From contig CAJOIG010000002.1 of assembly GCA_905234575.1 (NCBI GenBank), positions 1 to 23,319 on the forward strand: a stretch of 23,319 nucleotides of DNA, in the 5' to 3' direction. The notes below the pieces were generated by a model, which was given only the letters and a program-made list of their open reading frames with translations, searched no databases and had not been told where the DNA came from. The position numbers and the translations under genes were made by a program. The DNA comes from an uncultured Oscillospiraceae bacterium (GTDB taxonomy: Bacteria > Bacillota > Clostridia > Oscillospirales > Oscillospiraceae). This document shows, one piece after another, positions 8,145-14,128 of this stretch; the first letter of the stretch is position 1; every line of letters starts with the position of its first letter.

Positions 8145-9593
8145 TTACTCGATGCCGACGATGCTCTTCGCGAGGTCCTTCTTGGCGTTCATGTCGCTCT
8201 GGCGGGAGATCATGATGCGCTGGGCCTGGGGCGAGCCCGCGCCGTGGAGGGACTCCGTGCGGTAGCCGACGGCGGCGGTGCCGAGGGTCATGTTCTCGAT
8301 GAGGCGCATGATCTTGAGGCGGTTGATCGTGGGCACGCTGTCGACGCCCTTGAGGTACTTCTCGACGTAGGGGCCGAGCTCCGGGTCGCGGAGGTCCGTC
8401 TCGGAGGGGCAGGTGACCATGATGCCGCCGGCGAGGTCCTCGGCCAGGCGGGCGATCTCGTAGGGGAAGCGGGTGACGTTCTGCTTGCAGACGTTCGCGA
8501 GGAGGGTGTCCACCATGTAGTTGCCGGACTCGGTCTGCCAGCCGTTCGCGGAGCAGGCCAGGCCGCCGGAATACAGCGTCTCGTTGAGGTGGTTCATCTC
8601 GATGAGCTTGTCCTTGACGTGGCTGGCCTTGGCCGCGCCATTGTACTCCGCCGCGAGGGCCGCCGCGCCGATGAGCACGTCGCCGACGCCGACCTTGCAG
8701 CCGCCGTAGCTCTGCCGGTGATAGCTCGCAAAACGCTCCACCAGCATGGTGGCGTATTCGCTCTCGCCGTTCAGGAAGATGCGGTCGTTCGGGACGAAGA
8801 CGTTGTCGAAGATGACAAGGGCCTCCATACCGCCGAAGGTGGGGTTGCCGCGGTCGAGGGTGCCGTCCTCCAGCTTGCGGGTGTCGCAGCTCTGGCGGCC
8901 GACGATCATAAAGATGCCCTCGGCGTCGATGGGCACGGCGAAGGCGATGGCGTAGTCCTTGTCGTCGGGCTTCATGGCCTGGGTGGGCATGACGAGGATC
9001 TCATGGGAGTTCGAGGCGCCGGTCTGATGCGCCTTCGCGCCGCGCACGACCACGCCGTCCGGGCGGCGCTCCACGACCCGCAGGAACAGGTCGCCGTCCG
9101 CCTGGGCGTGGGGCGCGAGGCCGCGGTCGCCCTTCGGGTCCGTCATGGCGCCGTCCACGACGAGGTCCTCCTCCTGGACGTACTCCATGTACTTTTTGAA
9201 GTTCTCGAAATAGCTCGTGCCGTGGGCCTTGTCCACCTCATAGGCCGTGGACCACACGGCGTTGAAGGCGTCCATGCCGACGCAGCGCTGGAAGCAGGCG
9301 GCGGTCTTCTGGCCGCAGAGACGCTGCATTTTGACCTTCAGCATCAGGTCCTCGGTGCTCTGGTGGATGTGGCAGAAGCGGTTGATCTTCCTGCCGGTGA
9401 TATTGCTCGTGGTGGTCATGAGTGCCTCGTACTCCGGCATCTGGGCCAGGTCGTAGGTCATCTTGACGGAGTTCACGGAGGGGCGCAGGATGGGATCGTC
9501 CACCGCGCAGGGGATCTGCTTTCCGAACATATAGATGCGCGGATGCAGCTTCCGCAGGCTCTCCAGATACTGTTCGCCGGTCATAAGTGCCAT
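8145..9593 (-). CDS. abfD: 4-hydroxybutyryl-CoA dehydratase / vinylacetyl-CoA isomerase
   Basis: The product of 482 residues closely resembles clostridial AbfD along its full length, starting MALMTGEQYLESLRKL. AbfD is an oxygen-sensitive FAD and [4Fe-4S] enzyme that dehydrates 4-hydroxybutyryl-CoA to crotonyl-CoA. All four known cluster ligands are present: Cys100 and Cys104 (CFQRC), His292 and Cys299 (YHRQSYGGC). The family motifs VVDGAMTDPKGDRGLAP, RGAKAHQTGASNSHE and YRTESLHGAGSPQAQRIM are intact, so the enzyme should be active. The reading frame extends upstream to 9686, but I chose 9593 because AAGGAG lies about 9 nt before it and the match begins there. The promoter is at 9655-9683. No 4-hydroxybutyrate dehydrogenase or CoA-transferase is nearby; an acyltransferase and a carrier-protein gene follow instead. 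Confidence 0.95.
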   Translation of the reverse strand: MALMTGEQYLESLRKLHPRIYMFGKQIPCAVDDPILRPSVNSVKMTYDLAQMPEYEALMTTTSNITGRKINRFCHIHQSTEDLMLKVKMQRLCGQKTAACFQRCVGMDAFNAVWSTAYEVDKAHGTSYFENFKKYMEYVQEEDLVVDGAMTDPKGDRGLAPHAQADGDLFLRVVERRPDGVVVRGAKAHQTGASNSHEILVMPTQAMKPDDKDYAIAFAVPIDAEGIFMIVGRQSCDTRKLEDGTLDRGNPTFGGMEALVIFDNVFVPNDRIFLNGESEYATMLVERFASYHRQSYGGCKVGVGDVLIGAAALAAEYNGAAKASHVKDKLIEMNHLNETLYSGGLACSANGWQTESGNYMVDTLLANVCKQNVTRFPYEIARLAEDLAGGIMVTCPSETDLRDPELGPYVEKYLKGVDSVPTINRLKIMRLIENMTLGTAAVGYRTESLHGAGSPQAQRIMISRQSDMNAKKDLAKSIVGIE

Positions 9594-9654
9594 GATCTTA
9601 CTCTCCTTTGTAAAGTGCGCCGCAGAAATGCGGTATTGTTTTTCGTTCGGCTGC

Positions 9655-9683
9655 ATTATAACACACGAATCCACAGAGGACAA
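9655..9683 (-). promoter_or_regulatory. Promoter of the abfD run, with a dyad over the -35
   Basis: On the minus strand TTGTCC (complement of 9678-9683), a 17-bp spacer, then a perfect TATAAT (complement of 9655-9660). An inverted repeat CACAGA-N8-TCTGTG (9672-9691) has the -35 box inside its loop, which suggests an operator. A second small dyad, CCGCA-N4-TGCGG (9620-9633), lies in the leader between +1 and the ribosome binding site. Confidence 0.65.
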
Positions 9684-9717
9684 CATCTGTGTTCTGGATG
9701 TTTTGGGCGGCGCTGCC

Positions 9718-10272
9718 TTACTCGTTCAGATCGAGCTCCCGGTAGATCTCGCCGTCGAGGGTCTTCCAGAGGAACACGCCGTGTTCGAGGGTCATATAGC
9801 TGTGGGGCGAGCCGAGCTTCGGGATCGACACGGACCCCGGGTTCAAAAACCACGCGCCCGCGGGGGACTGGAAGCACGCCGGGACATGGGTGTGCCCGGA
9901 CAGGAGCACGTCCCCGGCCCCGAGGTCGAGAGGCGGCTGATGGGGGCCGTACCGGTGGCCGTGGGTCAGAAACAGCCGCCGCCCATCCGCGTAATAGTCG
10001 ATAAACTCGTGCTGGAGGCTGAACTCCAGCACCATCTGATCCACCTCGGCGTCGCAGTTGCCGCGCACGCACAGGATGCGGGAAAAGCGTTCGTTCAGAA
10101 GCTCCACACACCGCCGGGTGTCGTAGTCCTCCGGCAGAGCGTTGCGCGGGCCGTGATAGAGGACGTCCCCGAGAAGCAGGAGGAGGCCGGCTCCCTCCCG
10201 GTCCCAGGCGTCCATGAGCTTTCCGACATACTCCGCCGAGCCGTGCAGGTCCGAGGCGATGAGATGCTTCAC
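9718..10272 (-). CDS. yfcE: YfcE/MJ0936-type metallophosphodiesterase
   Basis: This 184-residue calcineurin-like phosphoesterase has the same length as E. coli YfcE. All metal-binding motifs are visible: SDLHG (residues 7-11), GDVLYHGPRN (35-44), GNCD (71-74), THGHRYG (103-109) and GHTHVP (126-131). The C-terminal NPGSVSIPK stretch is typical of YfcE. The family hydrolyses phosphodiesters in vitro, and its physiological substrate is unclear. The start is GTG at 10272, where GTGA forms a 4-nt overlap with the stop of the reductase gene. The frame is open far upstream, but that part is a shadow of the reductase gene. Translational coupling to the reductase is likely, although the two functions have no obvious link. 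Confidence 0.93.
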   Translation of the reverse strand: MKHLIASDLHGSAEYVGKLMDAWDREGAGLLLLLGDVLYHGPRNALPEDYDTRRCVELLNERFSRILCVRGNCDAEVDQMVLEFSLQHEFIDYYADGRRLFLTHGHRYGPHQPPLDLGAGDVLLSGHTHVPACFQSPAGAWFLNPGSVSIPKLGSPHSYMTLEHGVFLWKTLDGEIYRELDLNE

Positions 10273-11228
10273 GCCGTCACCCCCGGCCGATAGGCGGCCT
10301 CGATCTCCCGCACGCGGCGGAGGATGAAGTCGTTCACCGGCGTGGGGATGCCGAGACGCTCGCCGTACCGGATGACGACGCCCGCGAACATATCCACCTC
10401 GCTGGGGTTTTTCTGCCGCCGGTCCTGGCCCATGGAGGGCAGGGCCGCCGGGTCCAGCGTGCGCAGGATGCCGAGGTACTGGGCGACCTCCTTCTCCCCC
10501 ACGGGGATGCCCAGGGCCTGGGCCACGGCGCAGACCTCGCGCATCGCGCCCGTCATCATGGCGAAGGCCTCGCTGCCCCGCTCCATGCAGGGGCCGTAGC
10601 CTGCGTCGTACACCATGCAGACCTGGTTGCAGCCCACGTTCAGCATGAACTTGCTCCACTGGCGGTAGATGATGCGCTCCTCCCGGGTGTGGGGCAGCTC
10701 CACCGCGTCGAAGAAGGCGCAGACCCGGTCGAGCTTTTCCGTGAGGACGGCCTTCAATTCTTCGTCCGCCGTGTCGGGCACGCCGATGTAGAGCTGACCG
10801 GCCTTCGTATAGACGAGCTCCGAGCCGTAGCGCTGGGCGTCCATTTCCTGGGAGACGGAATAGAGGACCTTCTCCTTCCCGAAGCGCTCGGCCAGGCGGT
10901 CCTCGCTGTCCACGCCGTTCATGAGGGAAACAAGGATGGTGTCCGGTCCCACGGAGGAGACCATGAGCTCCATCGCCTCGTCCAGCGCCGGGTATTTGAC
11001 GCCCACGAGCACGAGGTCCGCCGGCTTGGTTACCTCCGCCGGAGTGATCATCGCGGGCTGCACGGTCCGGCCGTTGATAGTGTATACGTCCCGGGCGTGC
11101 CGGGCCTTCCGGGCGGGGTCCATGACATAGCGCGGCTCGCCGCCGCCGAGGTTCCGGCGGATGGGCTCTCCGAAGAGCAGGCCCAGCGCGCCCATGCCGA
11201 CGATGTTCACATGCTCGATGGGTTTCAT
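10269..11228 (-). CDS. panE: Ketopantoate reductase family protein (PanE/ApbA)
   Basis: A 319-residue NADPH-dependent 2-dehydropantoate 2-reductase-like enzyme. The Rossmann motif GMGALG is at residues 11-16 and is followed by the family's VGVKYPALDEA and SLMNGVDSED segments. The C-terminal helical domain carries KFMLNVGCNQVC, which includes the usual active-site Lys and Asn. If it is a true PanE, it makes pantoate for pantothenate and CoA synthesis. Many genomes carry several paralogues of this family with unknown substrates, and no panB, panC or panD is nearby, so the symbol is tentative. The ATG at 11228 has AAAGGAG about 8 nt upstream; the frame extends to 11351 without a ribosome binding site. 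Its stop overlaps the GTG of the phosphodiesterase gene. Confidence 0.85.
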   Translation of the reverse strand: MKPIEHVNIVGMGALGLLFGEPIRRNLGGGEPRYVMDPARKARHARDVYTINGRTVQPAMITPAEVTKPADLVLVGVKYPALDEAMELMVSSVGPDTILVSLMNGVDSEDRLAERFGKEKVLYSVSQEMDAQRYGSELVYTKAGQLYIGVPDTADEELKAVLTEKLDRVCAFFDAVELPHTREERIIYRQWSKFMLNVGCNQVCMVYDAGYGPCMERGSEAFAMMTGAMREVCAVAQALGIPVGEKEVAQYLGILRTLDPAALPSMGQDRRQKNPSEVDMFAGVVIRYGERLGIPTPVNDFILRRVREIEAAYRPGVTA

Positions 11229-11268
11229 GCAGAAAGCTCCTTTGACTCTGGATGACAGGAATGACAAT

Positions 11269-11297
11269 ATAGTAATCGCTTTGCGCGGAAAAAGCAA
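11269..11297 (-). promoter_or_regulatory. Probable promoter of the reductase-phosphodiesterase pair
   Basis: On the minus strand TTGCTT (complement of 11292-11297), a 17-bp spacer, then TACTAT (complement of 11269-11274). An overlapping TATATT with a 20-bp spacer makes the exact -10 uncertain. Just downstream the leader holds a short direct repeat, TGTCATTCC then TGTCATCC. Confidence 0.4.
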
Positions 11298-11357
11298 CGG
11301 CGCGCCGCGAAATCGACGGAAAAACCGCCGACCGCAGCGCGCTGGGCGCACATGGAT

Positions 11358-11570
11358 TCACATGATTCCGAAAAATGCCAGGACGCTGTGGACGTCCTCC
11401 TGGAAGATTCCCCAGTTGTATTGCAGGCGCTGGAAGTATTCCGTCAGCGCGCCGTGGTTCTGGATCGCCGTGGGAGAGCTCCCGGTGAAGAAGCCCACGC
11501 CGATGCCGAGGATGCCCACGATGAGGCAGACGAGCGCCACCGCGCTCACCACATGCCAGAGCTTACGCAT
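11358..11570 (-). CDS. Small membrane protein of unknown function
   Basis: This 70-residue protein has a basic N-terminus (MRKLW), one clear transmembrane segment (about residues 7-28, VVSAVALVCLIVGILGIGVG) and a polar remainder ending in a second hydrophobic patch (VLAFFGIM). I do not recognise the family. Its ATG lies inside the 3' end of the HAAS-like gene, with an 8-nt overlap, so the two are almost certainly co-translated. That suggests it is a partner of the larger membrane protein. GC-rich sequence followed by a T5 run downstream of the stop (about 11320-11350, minus strand) may act as a weak terminator. Confidence 0.7.
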   Translation of the reverse strand: MRKLWHVVSAVALVCLIVGILGIGVGFFTGSSPTAIQNHGALTEYFQRLQYNWGIFQEDVHSVLAFFGIM

Positions 11571-12354
11571 CCGCCGTCACCTTCCTTCCGAGAAGCTCGC
11601 CGGCCACCCAGCCGACGCCCTGGCGGTACAGCCGCCACAGGATCACCGCCGCCCACAGGCCGAGGGCCAGGAGCAGCAGCCCCAGGGCGAGGATCACCGC
11701 CGCGAGGCCGAACAGCAGCACGGCGTCCGCCATGTAGCCCGTGCACCACAGGCCGCCCGCCAGGGCGAGATACGCCCCCACGAGCGCGGCGGCTCCGGGC
11801 AGAAGCAAAACGACCGTCAGCGCAAGGGTCAGCGCGCACAGCGGCACCCCCAGCGCGGCGAACACCAGGACGAACAGCGGGATGCCGAGGCCGAGGGGCA
11901 TGGTCCGCTCGATGACCGGCGCAGGCGCTTCCGCGGGCTCCTCCGCGGCCTCCTTGATGAAATCGGGCGTTTCGGCGGGGACGGGCTCCTCCTCCGGCGC
12001 GGGCTCGGACGCGGGAGCGGTCTCCTCCTCCCCCTCCACGGCGGGCGGCTCGAAGTCCGGCAGGTCGGACCAGAGCTCGTCCGGCTTGGGCTCCGTGGCC
12101 TTGGCCGGGGCAGGCGTCCTCGGCACCGGCACCACCTTCGGCAGGGCGTCCGGGAGCTTGCCCGGCTCGTACCCCCGGCTCAGGGCGATGGCCGTCCGGG
12201 TCGGGGAGCCCAGCGACGCGAGAAGGGCGGTCTCCCCGGCGGGACCGGCCTCGTCAAACAGCGCGCCGACACGGCGGACGGCCTCGGCCCGGTCCTCCTC
12301 GGTCATGTAGACCAGGAGGCGGCTCAGCTCCGCCAAAAATTTCTGTCTGTTCAA
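11563..12354 (-). CDS. DUF1700/HAAS-like membrane protein
   Basis: This protein has 263 residues in three parts. Residues 1-65 form a helical domain (NRQKFLAELSRLLVYMTEEDRAEAV) resembling the HAAS/DUF1700 N-terminus, which is often found in proteins encoded beside PadR regulators. Residues 70-150 are a linker rich in Pro and Glu. The rest is a hydrophobic domain of about four membrane segments. The start codon is TTG at 12354; it is favoured because GGAGGT lies 6 nt upstream and the domain begins there, while the next ATG (residue 17) would cut into it. Members of the family are poorly characterised and have been linked to envelope stress or membrane signalling. No PadR gene is next to it here. 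It shares a divergent promoter region with proS and overlaps the small membrane-protein gene downstream. Confidence 0.75.
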   Translation of the reverse strand: MNRQKFLAELSRLLVYMTEEDRAEAVRRVGALFDEAGPAGETALLASLGSPTRTAIALSRGYEPGKLPDALPKVVPVPRTPAPAKATEPKPDELWSDLPDFEPPAVEGEEETAPASEPAPEEEPVPAETPDFIKEAAEEPAEAPAPVIERTMPLGLGIPLFVLVFAALGVPLCALTLALTVVLLLPGAAALVGAYLALAGGLWCTGYMADAVLLFGLAAVILALGLLLLALGLWAAVILWRLYRQGVGWVAGELLGRKVTADA

Positions 12355-12386
12355 GATGTACCTCCGACCCGCGGCTTGCGCGGTGT

Positions 12387-12403
12387 TGTAACCTTTGTTA
12401 CCA
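12387..12403. promoter_or_regulatory. Dyad site downstream of the HAAS-like gene promoter
   Basis: TGTAAC-N5-TTACCA contains the perfect arms GTAAC/GTTAC around 4 bp. It begins 2 bp downstream of the -10 of the minus-strand promoter, so it covers the transcription start. A very similar site with the same spacing lies at 18354-18370. A second dyad, CCGCG/CGCGG, follows in the leader at about 12370-12384. Confidence 0.4.
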
Positions 12404-12404
12404 T

Positions 12405-12432
12405 ATTATATCAGAAAATTTCCCGCGGTCAA
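12405..12432 (-). promoter_or_regulatory. Promoter of the HAAS-like membrane gene pair
   Basis: On the minus strand TTGACC (complement of 12427-12432), a 16-bp spacer, then a perfect TATAAT (complement of 12405-12410). It leaves a leader of about 45 nt before the TTG start. Confidence 0.65.
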
Positions 12433-12443
12433 GCCCCCGCCGC

Positions 12444-12472
12444 TTGACAACCGCCCTCCGCCTATATAAAAT
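12444..12472 (+). promoter_or_regulatory. Promoter of proS
   Basis: A consensus TTGACA (12444-12449), a 17-bp spacer, then TAAAAT (12467-12472). Transcription should start near 12479, only about 28 nt before the proS ATG. That leaves no room for a T-box leader. Confidence 0.75.
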
Positions 12473-12506
12473 AGATAAGATTTTACGGATAAGTTGAGGT
12501 CATGTC

Positions 12507-13937
12507 ATGGCAAAGGAAAAACAAGTCGCGCAGATCACGGCGATGGAGGACGATTTTGCCCAGTGGTACACCGACGTGTGCACCAAGGCGGAGCTGGTGG
12601 ATTATTCCGGCGTCAAGGGTCTTTTCATCCTGCGCCCCTACGGCTACGCCCTCTGGGAGAACATTATGAACGTGCTGGACGCGAAATTCAAGGCCACCGG
12701 GCACGAGAACGTCTCCATGCCGCTGCTCATCCCCGAGAGCCTGCTCCAGCGGGAGAAGGACCATGTCGAGGGCTTCGCGCCGGAGTGCGCCTGGGTCACG
12801 ATGGGCGGCTCCGAGGAGCTGGACGAGCGTCTGTGCGTCCGCCCCACCAGCGAGACGCTGTTCTGCGACCACTGGAGCCATGTGCTCCAGTCCTGGCGGG
12901 ACCTCCCGATGAAATACAACCAGTGGTGCAGCGTGCTGCGCTGGGAGAAGACGACCCGGCCCTTCCTGCGCGGCCGCGAGTTCCTCTGGCAGGAGGGCCA
13001 CACCCTCCACGCCACCGAGGCCGAGGCCCGGGAGGAGACCCTGCAGCAGCTCGAGATCTACGCGGACGTGCTCGAGAACTATCTCGCCATGCCCGTCATC
13101 CGCGGCAACAAGACCGAGAAGGAGAAGTTCGCCGGCGCGGTGGAGACCTACACCGTCGAGTGCATGATGCATGACCACAAGGCCCTCCAGTCCGGCACCA
13201 GCCACTACTTCGGCACGGGCTTCGCCGAGGCCTTCGGCATCACCTTCCAGAACAAAGAGAACCAGGCCGCCTACCCCCACCAGACGAGCTGGGGCATGTC
13301 CACCCGCGTCATCGGCGGCCTCATCATGACCCACGGCGACGACCGGGGCCTCGTGGTCCCGCCGCGCATCGCTCCCATCCAGGTCATCGTCCTGCCCATC
13401 GCCGCCCACAAGCCCGGCGTCACCGAAGCCGCGGAGGCGATCGTCGAGCGTCTCAAAGCCGCGGGCATCCGCGCGAAGGGCGATTTCTCCGACAACAGCG
13501 CCGGCTGGAAGTACGCCCAGTACGAGATGAAGGGCGTGCCCCTCCGGGTGGAGATCGGCCCGAAGGACCTGGAGAAGGGCCAGTTCGTCGCCGCCCGCCG
13601 GGACAATGGCGAGAAGGCCTTCCTCCCCCTGGACGAGCTGGAGTCCGCCGTAGCGAAGCTCCTGGACGACGTGCACGACGGCCTGTACCGCAAGGCGAAG
13701 GAGAACCTCGAGAGCCACACCTGGGCCGTGACCTCCGTCGCGGAGGCGAAGGAGAAGGCCGCCGACGGCTTCGTGAAGGCCATGTGGTGCGGCGACCTCG
13801 CCTGCGAGCTGCGCATGAAGGAGGAGGCCGGCGTCTCGAGCCGCTGCATCCCCTACAAGCAGGAGCGCGTCAGCGACGTGTGCGTGTGCTGCGGCAAGCC
13901 CGCGAAGCACATGGTCTACTGGGGCGTCGCGTACTGA
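12507..13937 (+). CDS. proS: Prolyl-tRNA synthetase (eukaryote/archaeal-type)
   Basis: This 476-residue class II aminoacyl-tRNA synthetase charges tRNA-Pro with proline. It is of the shorter eukaryote/archaeal type (ProS type 3): it lacks the YbaK editing insertion of the bacterial type and ends in a tyrosine after a C-terminal zinc-binding domain. Motif 2 is at residues 145-168 (RWEKTTRPFLRGREFLWQEGH), and the proline-site sequence VRPTSET is at 111-117. The C-terminal cysteines at 428, 433, 459 and 462 are placed to bind zinc. GAGG lies 7 nt before the ATG at 12507; an ATG 5 nt earlier is out of frame. The gene is monocistronic, with its own promoter and two hairpins after the stop. Both ProS types occur in Clostridia, so this one alone is not evidence of recent transfer. 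Confidence 0.97.
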   Translation: MAKEKQVAQITAMEDDFAQWYTDVCTKAELVDYSGVKGLFILRPYGYALWENIMNVLDAKFKATGHENVSMPLLIPESLLQREKDHVEGFAPECAWVTMGGSEELDERLCVRPTSETLFCDHWSHVLQSWRDLPMKYNQWCSVLRWEKTTRPFLRGREFLWQEGHTLHATEAEAREETLQQLEIYADVLENYLAMPVIRGNKTEKEKFAGAVETYTVECMMHDHKALQSGTSHYFGTGFAEAFGITFQNKENQAAYPHQTSWGMSTRVIGGLIMTHGDDRGLVVPPRIAPIQVIVLPIAAHKPGVTEAAEAIVERLKAAGIRAKGDFSDNSAGWKYAQYEMKGVPLRVEIGPKDLEKGQFVAARRDNGEKAFLPLDELESAVAKLLDDVHDGLYRKAKENLESHTWAVTSVAEAKEKAADGFVKAMWCGDLACELRMKEEAGVSSRCIPYKQERVSDVCVCCGKPAKHMVYWGVAY

Positions 13938-13949
13938 TACGAACAAAAC

Positions 13950-13987
13950 ACCGGGGCCGTCTCCCTTGAATGGGAGGCGGCCCCGGT
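13950..13987 (-). terminator. Terminator hairpin of the transketolase-galactokinase operon
   Basis: A 16-bp stem (13950-13965 with 13972-13987) with one G-U type pair and a 6-nt loop. Read on the minus strand it is followed by GTTTTGTT, so it best serves the operon at 14129-18273. It also lies in the proS transcript. Confidence 0.75.
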
Positions 13988-14020
13988 CAGTTTGTCAAAG
14001 AAGTCTTTGACAAACTGTTT
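13988..14020 (+). terminator. Terminator hairpin of proS
   Basis: A perfect 13-bp stem, CAGTTTGTCAAAG with its complement (13988-14000 and 14005-14017), a 4-nt loop, then TTTTAT. The T-tail is on the plus strand, so it serves proS. It directly abuts the previous hairpin. The remaining gap to 14128 holds only weaker inverted repeats (for example GAGG-C-GGGTC / GACCC-CCTC near 14031-14051) and no gene. Confidence 0.8.
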
Positions 14021-14128
14021 TATCCAATTCGAGGCGGGTCTTGACCCCCTCGAGCTCCCCCGCTGCTCTGTGATCCAGCAGGAAAGCGTCGTTTTTTGAC
14101 AGTCTCACCGGTGTCGTTTCGGGGAGAC

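Noticed and set aside
5013..10004. 1663-codon open frame on the plus strand
   Set aside because: It is antisense to six or more well-recognised genes, has a composition rich in Arg, Gly, Ala, Val, Asp and Glu, and shows no domain. Such frames arise from high GC at third codon positions.
9718..11361. Apparent 547-residue fusion ending in the YfcE domain
   Set aside because: The upstream part is the reductase gene read out of frame. A GTG start with a GTGA overlap explains the phosphodiesterase as a separate gene.
12474..12493. GATAAG repeated with 14-nt spacing in the proS leader
   Set aside because: A six-base repeat in AT-richer leader sequence can occur by chance, and nothing else supports a function.
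12355..12506. T-box riboswitch upstream of proS
   Set aside because: The promoter leaves a leader of about 28 nt, far too short for a T-box.
12483..13946. 487-codon open frame antisense to proS
   Set aside because: It mirrors proS almost exactly and shows only Leu/Val/Gly-rich sequence with no motif.
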